Positions 40,648 through 49,853 of a stretch of 64,000 bases of DNA are shown here, in pieces. The translations under genes were made by a program, and so were the position numbers. This DNA comes from Psychrobacter submarinus. Lineage in GTDB: Bacteria; Pseudomonadota; Gammaproteobacteria; Pseudomonadales; Moraxellaceae. Below the pieces are notes generated by a model. It saw nothing but the letters and a program-made list of their open reading frames with translations. It was not told the origin of the DNA and ran no database searches. Position 1 is the stretch's first letter. The number at the start of each line of letters is the position of its first letter. The stretch is from the NCBI RefSeq assembly GCF_904846685.1, contig NZ_CAJHBQ010000003.1:1-64000 (forward strand), in the 5' to 3' direction.

Positions 40648-40694
40648 GCAGTAAGGTTGCGTCTGTTCTTATAACTAAGGATTTAACCGGACAA

Positions 40695-41813
40695 CTAAAG
40701 CTTAGAGGCTGCGTTAGCAACTGCTTGTTTGCGTTCTTGCTCCGCTATGCGCTGCTGCTTACGCTTCTCATCAATGACTAATTGTTCCCCATCAAAGATA
40801 TCATAGGCCTCAACGATCTTTTGTACCAGATGATGACGTACCACATCTTTTGAGCCAAACTTAGTAATATGAATCTCATCTATACCGCTCAATATATCCA
40901 AAGCTTGCGCTAGTCCTGATTTGGTACCACGCGGCAAGTCAACTTGCGAGATGTCACCAGTGATAACAGCGCGTGAGCCAAAGCCCAAACGAGTCAAAAA
41001 CATCTTCATTTGCTCAGGGGTGGTGTTTTGTGCTTCATCTAAGATCACAAAAGAGTTGTTGAGCGTACGACCACGCATATAGGCCAGCGGCGCTACTTCA
41101 ATGATTTGACGCTCAATCATTTTACCGACTTTCTCAAAGCCTAGCATCTCATATAGCGCGTCATATAGTGGACGTAAGTAAGGGTCGATTTTTTGAGTGA
41201 GGTCTCCTGGTAAAAAGCCTAGCTTTTCACCGGCTTCGACTGCCGGACGTACCAGCAAAATACGCTCAATCTCATTGCGCTCTATCATATCGACCGCGCA
41301 CGCGACCGCCAGATAAGTCTTACCCGTACCAGCAGGGCCGATACCGAAAGAGACATCAGAGGTCAAAACGTTTTTGACGTAGCGCTGCTGATTGCCACCG
41401 CGCGGGATAATTTTGCCTTTACGAGTGCGCAGACTAATCGGCGTAAACTCATTGCTTGCGTCCAAGTCGTCATCATCTTCACTATCGTCAACGAGAGCGT
41501 CGTCCGTGCTATCTTGGTCATAAGCCATGTCTTCATCACGGGACAGGCTGGCTTGAATAATAAGATGCAGCTCTTCGGCGCTGATATCTTTTGAGTTTTG
41601 CGCTTCGTCAACTAGCTTATATATGATGCGCTCACCGCGCTCAACCCCAGTAATATCACCGCTCAAGCAAAAGTCGGTTTTGCGCTGGCTAATCTTGATA
41701 TCGAGGCGATCTTGAATATATTTGAGGTGCTTATTGTATTCACCTAGTACGGTTTTTAGCTGAGCTTGGGTCAAAAATTCAAACTTTATATTGCGGCTAA
41801 TGGATTCAGTCAA
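40695..41813 (-). CDS. ybeZ: PhoH-family ATPase (YbeZ)
   Basis: Cytoplasmic P-loop ATPase partner of YbeY in ribosome and RNA metabolism. Walker A GPAGTGKT at residues 159-166, Walker [11 protein letters not shown] near 253, followed by [20 protein letters not shown] and the TKSGLAQAL motif. An Asp-rich stretch at about 92-119 separates the N-terminal domain from the ATPase core and is longer than in E. coli. The Lys/Gln-rich C-terminal 35 residues look disordered. Length 372 aa. Confidence 0.92.
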   Translation of the reverse strand: MTESISRNIKFEFLTQAQLKTVLGEYNKHLKYIQDRLDIKISQRKTDFCLSGDITGVERGERIIYKLVDEAQNSKDISAEELHLIIQASLSRDEDMAYDQDSTDDALVDDSEDDDDLDASNEFTPISLRTRKGKIIPRGGNQQRYVKNVLTSDVSFGIGPAGTGKTYLAVACAVDMIERNEIERILLVRPAVEAGEKLGFLPGDLTQKIDPYLRPLYDALYEMLGFEKVGKMIERQIIEVAPLAYMRGRTLNNSFVILDEAQNTTPEQMKMFLTRLGFGSRAVITGDISQVDLPRGTKSGLAQALDILSGIDEIHITKFGSKDVVRHHLVQKIVEAYDIFDGEQLVIDEKRKQQRIAEQERKQAVANAASKL

Positions 41814-42202
41814 GCGATTATCCTTATAATAAATGCCTTGTATTTGTTAGGCAAAAAATAATGTAATGAGTTAATAGATATCCTTCATTCATTATGGTTG
41901 ATAATATTTTAAATTCAAGCCTTTAGCCCTATTGGTAATGACTGTTTTGTATGTTGATTGCAAACACCTAAGCTAAGAGCTGGCAGTAGTTATTTGCTAC
42001 TAAAACTATTGAATTGGCATGGTCTATAAGTCGCCTAATTGCGTCAACGATAGACGCGGTAAGTAGCGTTAAGCCCACAGAGTTTAAGATAATCTGTGGT
42101 AACCTATGGCTACTAAAACTCCATTATTAATGTTCATGAATAGATGTCTTTAAGCATAAAAGCACAGTTAAAAATAATGAGAAAAACTGAGCCTTTATTT
42201 TA
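41814..42202. other. non-coding region upstream of the ybeZ gene
   Basis: No gene. A CCACAGA/TCTGTGG hairpin lies at 42075-42099 without a T-run. The ybeZ promoter should be here on the minus strand, but no good box pair was identified. The adjoining 42205-42477 is a mobile element. Confidence 0.45.
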
Positions 42203-42204
42203 GG

Positions 42205-42477
42205 GCGTGTTGAACATTCGCAAATAGGCACTGCTGATCGCTAAAATTGTTCCAGACAAGGCACAAAGCGACGATAATGCAGATGCCTTAGCGAGATTTG
42301 TAACGCAGTATGGGGCAATTTTAGCATCAGCCCTCACGACAACAACAGGGACAGGACTCTTTTTTGCCGCTTCATCGTTAAATTAAGCGCTTAGAATGAC
42401 TAAACTTATTATTTTTAACATCGAATCGCCTAAAAAATAGTCGCTGTCAGTGCCATGGTCGAATGTTCAACACGCCC
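42205..42477 (+). mobile_element. non-coding mobile element (MITE-like), family 1, copy 1
   Basis: 273 bp bounded by perfect 18-bp terminal inverted repeats GGGCGTGTTGAACATTCG, with imperfect pairing inward for about 40 bp. It is flanked by TA on both sides (42203-42204 and 42478-42479), consistent with a 2-bp target duplication. It has no ORF for a transposase. A nearly identical copy lies in inverse orientation at 57614-57889. Presumably mobilised in trans by a related full-length insertion sequence elsewhere in the genome. Confidence 0.88.
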
Positions 42478-42517
42478 TAGTCAATTTAAAATATTTTAGT
42501 TTTATATAGGAATAATT

Positions 42518-43822
42518 ATGCAAAACTTCGAACAACATAGCGCTAAGTCTAATTTAGACCCTAAGCCTAATGCAGTGACCGATCAGCAAGTACTTATCGC
42601 CGGCGGCGGTCATGTTGGCTTATCTTTTGCCTTGCTATTAGCGCATCATGGCATCAAAAGTACTTTACTTGAAAAAAATAGCTACCCTGAGATCGGCCCT
42701 GAAGACGATGCCAAGCGTAGTCACTATCTAGACAGTCGTAATACTGCCTTGTCACGGCGCACCGTGCAGATCTACCAAGAGATAGGGCTATGGGATGAGC
42801 TACAAAGCCATGCTTGCCGAATTGATGCGGTACAAATCAGCGAGCAAGGAAGCTTTGGGCGCGCGCAGCTTAAAAAGGAAGAAGAAAAGGTCGAGTCTTT
42901 TGGGCAAGTGATGGAAAATGCTTGGCTCGGCCGTAAGCTATTACTGGCGGCGCAAGATGAGCCACTGATTACCTTAATCGATAATGCTGACGTAGTGGCG
43001 GTTGAGCAACAAGCGGATGGTGTTACTTTGACCTTTAACTATTATGACGGTAGTGAGGGTGAGCAGCAGTTGCAAGGCAGTGTGTTGGTCGCTTGTGATG
43101 GCCGTGATTCGACAGTGCGTCGGCTGTTAGGGATAAGCACCACCGATTACGACTATGGGCAAACCGCTATCGTCGGCGTGGTGGAAACTTCTATGGCGCA
43201 TAATCATGTGGCGATTGAGCGCTTTAGCCCCGCTGGCCCGTTAGCCGTTCTACCATTGACTGATCCTGAAGGCGACGGCAATAATAAGTATCAAAAAGGC
43301 TATCGTCGTTCGGTAGTTTGGGTTTGTCCTAATGGGGAAGAGCAGCAGTATCTAGAAGATGACGCGCACTTTTTAGCGACATTGCAGCAAGCGTTTGGCG
43401 AGCGCGCCGGCAGTTTTATTAAAGCCGGTCGCCGCGGCGCTTATCCACTAACGCGAGTGCTTGCTGACAGACAGGTCAAAGGCCGCTGCGTGATTATGGG
43501 TAATGCGGCGCACACACTGCATCCAGTGGCAGGTCAAGGCTTTAACCTCTGTATGCGCGACACCCATGTCCTGGCAGAAATGCTAAGCGAGCAAGTCAAG
43601 CAGGGCGCAGATATCGGCGATAAGCAGATGCTACAGCGCTATGAAAAAGCGCGGCAGAGCGACCAAAAGCGCGTCATTCGCTTCTGTGATGCAGTGGTAC
43701 ATGGCTTTACCCATTCCAATCCAGCGATTAAGCTAGCACGTAACGTCGCCTTAGTGGCTTTTGATAAGCTGCCGAATATCAAGCCCTTAGTCGCCACTTA
43801 TGCCATGGGACTTAAGTCTTAA
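42518..43822 (+). CDS. ubiH: FAD-dependent ubiquinone-pathway hydroxylase, UbiH type
   Basis: Class A flavoprotein monooxygenase hydroxylating an aromatic ring carbon in ubiquinone synthesis, by analogy with E. coli UbiH. N-terminal Rossmann motif VLIAGGGHVGLSFALLLAHHG (from about residue 26), the NTALSRRTVQIYQEIGLWDEL segment, the UbiH-like ISEQGSFGRAQL, the DGRDST motif and the second FAD motif GNAAHTLHPVAGQGFNLCMRD. Length 434 aa, longer than UbiH (392) by an N-terminal ~20 residues and an internal Gln/Asp-rich loop. AGGA site before the ATG. A second hydroxylase follows. Confidence 0.86.
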   Translation: MQNFEQHSAKSNLDPKPNAVTDQQVLIAGGGHVGLSFALLLAHHGIKSTLLEKNSYPEIGPEDDAKRSHYLDSRNTALSRRTVQIYQEIGLWDELQSHACRIDAVQISEQGSFGRAQLKKEEEKVESFGQVMENAWLGRKLLLAAQDEPLITLIDNADVVAVEQQADGVTLTFNYYDGSEGEQQLQGSVLVACDGRDSTVRRLLGISTTDYDYGQTAIVGVVETSMAHNHVAIERFSPAGPLAVLPLTDPEGDGNNKYQKGYRRSVVWVCPNGEEQQYLEDDAHFLATLQQAFGERAGSFIKAGRRGAYPLTRVLADRQVKGRCVIMGNAAHTLHPVAGQGFNLCMRDTHVLAEMLSEQVKQGADIGDKQMLQRYEKARQSDQKRVIRFCDAVVHGFTHSNPAIKLARNVALVAFDKLPNIKPLVATYAMGLKS

Positions 43823-43838
43823 CTTTAGGCAGATTATT

Positions 43839-43861
43839 GTAGGCTAGGTTTTTAACCCAGC
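43839..43861 (+). repeat. single arm of the GTAGGCT dispersed repeat
   Basis: GTAGGCTAGG then TTTTTAACCCAGC, related to the arms of the palindrome at 6837-6910. It lies 16 bp after the ubiH stop codon; the second arm is not preserved. Confidence 0.4.
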
Positions 43862-43967
43862 TTTTGAACGCTATAGAATAAAAACTCTAAGTTAAAAAGT
43901 CTTTTATATTAATAAATACAGATAGCTAATAGTAAATCATTCAAAGCTTTTTAAATTCGGAGCAAAT

Positions 43968-45218
43968 ATGAAAAATAACCATAGCTTAATCATTGGCGGC
44001 GGTATCGTCGGCGCAACTTTAGCGCTGAAGCTAGCACAAGCGAAACGTCCCGTAACCTTAGTCGATGCGACTCCTGAGCGCGATGAGGCGAGTTGGCAGG
44101 AGCTACTTAACCAACGCGATGCGCGGGTCTATGCGCTTAGCCTTGCGAGTATTGGTCTTCTACAAGAAGTAGGTGCTTGGCAAAACATTCAGACTAGCGG
44201 CCGTAAAGCCGACTATTCACAAATGCAGGTTTGGCAATTAAACGGCTTAGGCGAGCTATTATTTGGCGATAGTGATACAGAACATCTAAATATATTAGGC
44301 AGTATGGTAGAGCCGTTAGTCATCGAGCACGCGCTTTGGCAGCGCTTAAATGATAGCGATATTAGTGATTATCTCACGGTGATTAAAGGCCAAAAAGTAG
44401 TCAATATGGATTGGCTAGGGGCTGAAGGCTATCAAGTGACTTTAGAAAATGGCAAAAGGATTAGTGCCAATTTGGTAGTGGGCGCTGATGGCCGCGGCTC
44501 GTTTGTCCGTCGTCAAGCAGGTATTGAGCTTGATACTTTGGACTATCAGCAAACCGCGATTTGCTGCGCGATTCACACTGCTATGCCGCATCTGGCTACG
44601 GCACGTCAAGCGATGTTGCCGACAGGGACGCTGGCATTATTGCCCTTAGCGGACATTACTGAGGCAGATAAAGCTCGCCCGCAACATTGGCAGTCAGTGG
44701 TCTGGACTTTGCCGCGCAACCAAGCGTTAGCTCTTTTAGAAGAAGAGCCAGACTATATCGCTGAGCAATTAGCAGCCGCTAGCCATTATGAGCTTGGCGC
44801 AATCGACAAAATAGAATCTATCGCCAGCTTCCCGCTCACCGCGCAGCAAGCCAAAAGCTATATCGCGGATAATCTGGTATTAATAGGTGATGCCGCGCAT
44901 GGCGTTCATCCACTGGCAGGACAAGGGCTAAATTTAGGCATGCTCGATGTAAAAGAACTATTTGCGCAATTAGAATACGACTATCAGCGCAGCGGTAACA
45001 GCTTGTGGGGTAGCGCGCAAACGTTACGCACTTATGAGCGTCTACGCCGACCGCATAATAGCCTGATGATGCATAGTTTTTCTGCGCTGAATTGGTTATT
45101 TGCAGGCTCGCTTGCACAAACTCGTCCAGTTCAGCAACTGCGTAGCGAAGGCATGTACCGCGTTGGTAAGATAAAACCACTCATGCGATTGTTTGCGAAG
45201 CAGGCGAGTGGGGTTTAA
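43968..45218 (+). CDS. FAD-dependent ubiquinone-pathway hydroxylase, UbiI/UbiF type
   Basis: Second class A flavin monooxygenase, same fold as the preceding gene. HSLIIGGGIVGATLALKLAQ at the N terminus, RVYALSLASIGLLQEVGAWQNI, the UbiI/UbiF-like QMQVWQLNGLGELLF, GADGRGSFVRRQAGI and GDAAHGVHPLAGQGLNLGMLD. Length 416 aa. Whether it acts at C5 (UbiI) or C6 (UbiF) of the ring cannot be decided from sequence alone. Good GGAGC ribosome-binding site. The pair matches the two-hydroxylase arrangement of other gammaproteobacteria. Confidence 0.85.
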   Translation: MKNNHSLIIGGGIVGATLALKLAQAKRPVTLVDATPERDEASWQELLNQRDARVYALSLASIGLLQEVGAWQNIQTSGRKADYSQMQVWQLNGLGELLFGDSDTEHLNILGSMVEPLVIEHALWQRLNDSDISDYLTVIKGQKVVNMDWLGAEGYQVTLENGKRISANLVVGADGRGSFVRRQAGIELDTLDYQQTAICCAIHTAMPHLATARQAMLPTGTLALLPLADITEADKARPQHWQSVVWTLPRNQALALLEEEPDYIAEQLAAASHYELGAIDKIESIASFPLTAQQAKSYIADNLVLIGDAAHGVHPLAGQGLNLGMLDVKELFAQLEYDYQRSGNSLWGSAQTLRTYERLRRPHNSLMMHSFSALNWLFAGSLAQTRPVQQLRSEGMYRVGKIKPLMRLFAKQASGV

Positions 45219-45282
45219 GGGCTTCTTCTCAAAAGATAGGATAGATATAGTATGATCGATTATCACTAATTAGGAATACTCT

Positions 45283-45891
45283 ATGACTAAGTTTGGGGCT
45301 ACAAAAGTCACTACTGCTTTATTCATTATAGGCGTAGTATCAGGATGCCAATCAGCGACTGTAGACAGTAGTGCTAGCCAAGTAACTGTAGCACCTTCTT
45401 CGTGTATAGCCGAGCCACCTCCTGTTGATAAAAATGGTAAACCTATGATTGTGACTTTAGAAGATAAGTTGTCTATGGAGTTGCGAGTATTTTTCGATAG
45501 AGATAGTTCTGACATAAAGGATAAGTACAATTCACAATTAAACAAAATTGTTGAGTTCGCAAACCGCTGTTCTAATCTGACGTTTTTCGTCCAAGGTCAT
45601 ACTTCTAAACCAGAACAACAAGCCATCGAAGAAAAAACCTTAAACTCCAAGGGTTTACGTCAGAAATTGGTTCCTATCTCATTGGCAAGTGCTCGTGCGC
45701 AAAGTATCAAAAATTATTTGGTTAATCTTGACCTGCCAGCGCATAGAATTCGCACCTTTGATTGTAGCGCTGATAATCCTATTGCTCCTAATGATACCGA
45801 GGAGGGAGCTATTATGAATCAGCGAGCGTTCGGTTGGATATCAGCGCGAGATAGGTATGACCAAATACTGCTAGATTGTAGAGAATTTTAA
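45283..45891 (+). CDS. OmpA-domain lipoprotein, array copy 1
   Basis: First of five tandem paralogues. Lipoprotein signal with lipobox VVSGC and Cys at residue 22. The mature protein has CIAEPPPVDKNGKP in place of the calcium-type linker of the later copies, then an OmpA C-terminal (peptidoglycan-associated) domain at about residues 65-195: ELRVFFDRDSSDIKDKY, FVQGHTSKPEQQ, ASARAQSIKNYLVNLDLPAHRIRTF and PIAPNDTEEGAIMNQRAF. The family's GHTD motif is GHTS here, while the Arg of the LxxxRA motif is kept. Five Cys remain in the mature part. Strong AGGA site. Confidence 0.85.
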   Translation: MTKFGATKVTTALFIIGVVSGCQSATVDSSASQVTVAPSSCIAEPPPVDKNGKPMIVTLEDKLSMELRVFFDRDSSDIKDKYNSQLNKIVEFANRCSNLTFFVQGHTSKPEQQAIEEKTLNSKGLRQKLVPISLASARAQSIKNYLVNLDLPAHRIRTFDCSADNPIAPNDTEEGAIMNQRAFGWISARDRYDQILLDCREF

Positions 45892-45903
45892 AGGCAAAAT
45901 ATT

Positions 45904-46534
45904 ATGAAAACCAAATTGAGAAATACATTTTTAATTTTGGTAAGCACTTTGACTTTATCAGCCTGCCAAACATCTGTTTCGCAAAATCAAGCAACTCAAA
46001 ACTACTGATTTACCAGTTGCTAAAGTTATTTTAGACAGCGACGGTGATGGCGTACCTGACGATATAGACGAATGCCCAGGCACTCCAATAAACATAGTAC
46101 CAGATGAACAGGGATGTCCTTCTTATAGTGACGATAATTTAGGTGTTAAAATAGAATATAGAGCTTTTTTTGCCAAGGGAAGTAGTGAGCTATCAAAAGA
46201 GTATCAGCTAGAGCTTGATAAAGTAGCCCAAAAGCTGCAAGAGTACAATACGGCAACGATGCGTATTGAGGCGCACGCTTCAACAGATGAAGTATCAGCT
46301 GTTGATGCAGTTTTGCAACCAAATGCTCTATCAAGAAATAGGGCGCTTATTGTCAAAAACTATTTAATAATGCAGCATAAAATTGATCCTGATCGCTTGA
46401 GCATCGCTAGTTATGGTGCTGAACAACCTATCGCGCCCTCTGACACTGAAGAAGGTAAGTCTATGAACCGCCGTGTTTATGGGGTAGCGACAGAGCCTAA
46501 AGACGGAGTGGTTTATTATAATCAAAATGACTAA
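45904..46534 (+). pseudogene. OmpA-domain lipoprotein, array copy 2, frameshifted
   Basis: The ATG at 45904 opens a 34-codon lipoprotein leader (lipobox LSAC) that stops at TGA 46006-46008. The rest of a full protein continues in the +1-shifted frame from about 46007 to 46534: DLPVAKVILDSDGDGVPDDIDECPGTP, IEYRAFFAKGSSELSKEYQ, EAHASTDEVS, NRALIVKNYLIMQHKI and EEGKSMNRRVYG. The break coincides with an AAAA run at 45998-46001. Either a disrupted gene, a phase-variable one or a sequencing error. Its 3' half is almost identical in DNA to copy 5. Confidence 0.85.
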
Positions 46535-46638
46535 AAATCAGATATATGTGTCAAGTTTTAAATAGCGCTATTATTGGTTGATAAATATCTATGTAGTATA
46601 AATTAAGCGTGGCATTTAAAAATGTTTAGAGAGTAAAA

Positions 46639-47319
46639 ATGATAACCAGATCCTATAATGCTTTGCTATTCGCAGCAGCCTTAACGCTAGCTGGCTGCCA
46701 AACTGCCACAACTATGCCACCTCAATATGAAAATATTAGGACGATGCAAGCAGAGATTCCTGATTCAGATGGTGATGGCATTCTTGATGATATAGATGAG
46801 TGTCCACAAACGCCACGTCATACGGTAGTGGATGCTAAAGGCTGTCTTATAGAGGTCTATACCAGTGGACTTGAAATGGAGTTTAATGGCTTCTTTCCAT
46901 CAATGAGCAGTCAATTACCTGCTATTTATAATGAAGATTATATAACTATGGTAAAAAGTCTCAATGAGTATCCAAAAGCTAATGTTTTTATTTTTGGTCA
47001 TGTAGCAGCAAATGAAATTAATCAAGACTCTTTAGCGCGCAATCGGGCGCTTATTGTCAAGAATACTTTAGCATCGCAGCATGGAATTGATGCTAAGCGT
47101 ATGCGTACTTATGATTGCTCAAATAATATTTTTGTTGAAAATACAGAAAATATAGATCGAAACTTTAAAGCGCTTAATAATGAAAGTATTGAGTCAAAAC
47201 AAAGCCGAGTAACCTTAAAGGCCAGCAGTTCAGTACAGGACTTAACGAATCTTGAATATGACTATTATATAGAAATATATGGTGAGTACGCTAAGTACTG
47301 TGAGCGGTTTGAGTCATAA
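46639..47319 (+). CDS. OmpA-domain lipoprotein, array copy 3
   Basis: 226-aa lipoprotein with lipobox LAGC (Cys20). After a short spacer comes a thrombospondin-type-3-like calcium motif, DSDGDGILDDIDECPQTP, at about residues 42-59, then a divergent OmpA-like domain. The domain keeps SLARNRALIVKNTL, but GHTD is replaced by GHVA and the normal C-terminal NRR motif is absent; instead there is a unique ~60-residue Asn/Ser/Tyr-rich tail ending in a Cys. It is the most divergent member and probably has altered binding. It lies 104 bp after copy 2. Confidence 0.82.
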   Translation: MITRSYNALLFAAALTLAGCQTATTMPPQYENIRTMQAEIPDSDGDGILDDIDECPQTPRHTVVDAKGCLIEVYTSGLEMEFNGFFPSMSSQLPAIYNEDYITMVKSLNEYPKANVFIFGHVAANEINQDSLARNRALIVKNTLASQHGIDAKRMRTYDCSNNIFVENTENIDRNFKALNNESIESKQSRVTLKASSSVQDLTNLEYDYYIEIYGEYAKYCERFES

Positions 47320-47329
47320 TAGGATATGT

Positions 47330-47935
47330 ATGAAAACTTATAAAGTATTGCCATTAGCTTTAGTTATTTTAAGTGGTTTTAGTCTTTTTGGTTGTCAGAG
47401 TCAGAGTAAATCTACGGCTGCGCCACTCAAAAATACATCTCAATATGAAAATATCAAGAAGATGCAAGCAAAGACTCGTGATTTAGACGGTGATGGCGTG
47501 CCTGATGAGCTGGATCAATGCCCAAGCACTCCGTATAACGTGGTAATAGATGAAAGAGGCTGTCCGCACTCCTTACTTTTTGGTGAAAACGAATTTATGA
47601 TGGAAGCTAGAGCCTATTATGATGAAAATAGCAGTGAGATAAAAAGTGAGTATTATGAACAGCTAGATAACGCAGGCAAGAAAATGCAAGATCATTTGGA
47701 TGCTGTCATGCGTGTTGAAGGGCATATATCCAAGCGTGAAGAAACTAACGCCAATCAAACATTATCAAGATACCGTGTGGAAGGGATTAAAAATTATATG
47801 ACCATGAAATATAACATTGGTCCTGACCGTATTAAAACTTCTTATTATGGTTCAGATCGCCCAATTGCACCAAATGATGCCGAAAACCGTTGGCTCAATC
47901 AGCGTATTTATGCGCTTATTAGTAATGTTGAGTAA
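47330..47935 (+). CDS. OmpA-domain lipoprotein, array copy 4
   Basis: 201-aa lipoprotein, start at 47330 just after AGGAT and 10 bp past copy 3, with lipobox LFGC (Cys22). A QYENIKKMQAK linker shared with copy 3 (QYENIRTMQAE) precedes the calcium-type DLDGDGVPDELDQCPSTP. OmpA-like domain: EARAYYDENSSEIKSEY, VEGHISKREE (Asp of GHTD lost), LSRYRVEGIKNYMTMKYNIGPDRI and PIAPNDAENRWLNQRIYA. No internal stop; appears functional. Confidence 0.84.
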   Translation: MKTYKVLPLALVILSGFSLFGCQSQSKSTAAPLKNTSQYENIKKMQAKTRDLDGDGVPDELDQCPSTPYNVVIDERGCPHSLLFGENEFMMEARAYYDENSSEIKSEYYEQLDNAGKKMQDHLDAVMRVEGHISKREETNANQTLSRYRVEGIKNYMTMKYNIGPDRIKTSYYGSDRPIAPNDAENRWLNQRIYALISNVE

Positions 47936-48012
47936 TATATTGAACGTTTCAAAAAGATTGAAAATGATGATAAATAAAGCTGTAAGTCATTCTGGACGAA
48001 AAGAGAATAATA

Positions 48013-48675
48013 ATGACAACTAGAAACTACAGAAATTTATTGCTGCTAGCAACATCTATAGCGTTAGCTGGCTGCCAAACCACTTCAACTGCGCCACCTA
48101 GCGATATACCTCAGATTGATAATATCGTTACTTTGATACCGGATATTCCTGATTCAGATGGCGATGACATCCTTGATGATATAGATGAGTGTCCACAAAC
48201 GCCACTTCATACAGTAGTAGATCGAAGAGGCTGTCCATTTACTCTTATTGGTGTCGGTCTCAAAATGGAGTATCGTGCTTTTTTTGCCAAGGGTAGTAGT
48301 GAGCTATCAAAAGAGTACCAGCTTGATCTTGATAAAGTAGCAAAAAAATTGCAAGAGTACTATACTGCTACTATGCGTATCGAGGGGCATGCTTCAGCAG
48401 ATGAAATATCAGCTAATGATAAAGCCTTGCAACTAAATTCTCTAGCAAGAAATAGGGCGCTTATCGTCAAAAACTATCTAATAATGCAGCATAAAATCGA
48501 ACCTGAGCGTTTAGATGATTTTAGCTATGGCGCTAATCAGCCTATTGCCTCTTCTGATACTGAAGAAGGTAAGTCTATGAACCGCCGTGTTTATGGGATA
48601 GCTACTGCAGATTTTGATAGCAAAGAGGAGATGTCTATGCACCGCCGAGTTTATGGGTTAGCTCAAGAGCCTTAA
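48013..48675 (+). CDS. OmpA-domain lipoprotein, array copy 5
   Basis: 220-aa lipoprotein, lipobox LAGC (Cys20), calcium-type DSDGDDILDDIDECPQTP near residue 52, then a nearly canonical OmpA-like domain: MEYRAFFAKGSSELSKEYQ, RIEGHASADE, SLARNRALIVKNYLIMQHKI and EEGKSMNRRVYGIA. The last ~20 residues repeat the end of the domain (KEEMSMHRRVYGLA), a small in-frame tandem duplication. N-terminal DNA resembles copy 3 and C-terminal DNA resembles copy 2, so the gene looks like a recombinant of the two. Confidence 0.85.
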   Translation: MTTRNYRNLLLLATSIALAGCQTTSTAPPSDIPQIDNIVTLIPDIPDSDGDDILDDIDECPQTPLHTVVDRRGCPFTLIGVGLKMEYRAFFAKGSSELSKEYQLDLDKVAKKLQEYYTATMRIEGHASADEISANDKALQLNSLARNRALIVKNYLIMQHKIEPERLDDFSYGANQPIASSDTEEGKSMNRRVYGIATADFDSKEEMSMHRRVYGLAQEP

Positions 48676-48791
48676 AGCAACTTGTTTTATATCTCGATAA
48701 ACGATTTATGTACAGATTAATACGTTGAGTTTTAAGTAAATTTGCTATCGGTCTTAGCTATCAGCTGAATTAGCGACTATTAAATCTATAC

Positions 48792-49703
48792 TCACCCCAA
48801 TGCCGAAAAAAACACCATCAGCACTGGCGAGATGATATTAATCAAAAAGCCAAAGCTAATCGCCAGTGGTACAACTTTTAGACCACCTGACTGTTGAATA
48901 ATCGGTAAGGTAAAATCGAGGCTCGTTGCACCGCCGAGACCCACTGACGCTGAAGGAGATTTACGCATAAAGACCGGGATAAATATCAGCGCAAAAAACT
49001 CACGGATTAAGTCATTAAATAACGCCACACTGCCCCAAATTGCGCCATAAGCTTCGGTCATAACGATAGCGGAGAGCGAATACCAACCAAAGCCTGACGC
49101 TAGTGCTAAGCCTTTGGTCCAAGACACTTCACTAAATAGCAAGGCAAAGAATAGTCCGCCCGCCAACACCGCAAAAGTGAAGATAACGCTCATCTCCACG
49201 CCGCGGCGATTGAGCAGTACTTCTTTAAGCGTAATCCCTGAGCCTTTAAGGCCAATACCGACGAGTAAGATCAAGATCATCAGCAGGACAGTCATGGTGT
49301 TTTCAGGCGGTAGATAGCCTTCGGGCAAAAAATACCCAATCACCATACCGATGACAACGCAAACCACTTGTGCCAAGCTGCCTCTAATGCTGACCCGATG
49401 CTCTTTAGATTTAGCGACTGGTTTTTTGGCTTGCCAAGGTTTGAGACGATCAAATAGCATCAAACTAAATAGCCCCGTACCTATGGTCAATATCGACAAT
49501 GTAATGACATACAGGGCAATCTCACCTATTTGACTGCCTAACCCTTCTACCTGCGACAGCTCAATGCCAATCAAGGTGAGGATAATAAACACCAAATAAG
49601 ACAAACCCTTATCGGCAAAGACCGTCATCTTCGGGTTAGAAGGAATGGCAAAACCAATGAACATCGGCATAAGAACAAGAACGAGGGTAATTAGGCTTTG
49701 CAT
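48792..49703 (-). CDS. lysO: lysine exporter LysO family (DUF340)
   Basis: Integral inner-membrane protein of about 303 aa with roughly eight helices, matching the LysO/YbjE family that exports L-lysine and its analogues. Family-like segments are FVIILTLIGIELSQ, CVVIGMVIGYF, LLMILILLVGIGLKGSGI and SGFGWYSLSAIVMTEAYGAIWGSVALFNDLIREFFALIFIP. The ATG at 49703 begins the first helix directly; an upstream ATG at 49772 adds 23 unlikely residues. Neither has a strong ribosome-binding site. Confidence 0.82.
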   Translation of the reverse strand: MQSLITLVLVLMPMFIGFAIPSNPKMTVFADKGLSYLVFIILTLIGIELSQVEGLGSQIGEIALYVITLSILTIGTGLFSLMLFDRLKPWQAKKPVAKSKEHRVSIRGSLAQVVCVVIGMVIGYFLPEGYLPPENTMTVLLMILILLVGIGLKGSGITLKEVLLNRRGVEMSVIFTFAVLAGGLFFALLFSEVSWTKGLALASGFGWYSLSAIVMTEAYGAIWGSVALFNDLIREFFALIFIPVFMRKSPSASVGLGGATSLDFTLPIIQQSGGLKVVPLAISFGFLINIISPVLMVFFSALG

Positions 49704-49853
49704 AGGGCAGGCTCGAAATAGCAGGGACTGTGGGACATTCACATCGTTTTTACAAGCCGGCAATTGTACCATAATGAGGAATAAATTTAGCGGATAAAAC
49801 TGCTATAGGGGCGAGACGCCCATCCGCTTGCTAAATGTTTAAGGCTATCCAAT

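Noticed and set aside
44836-45180. 114-codon open frame opposite the second ubiquinone hydroxylase
   Set aside because: Lies wholly within a conserved gene and has no start signal.
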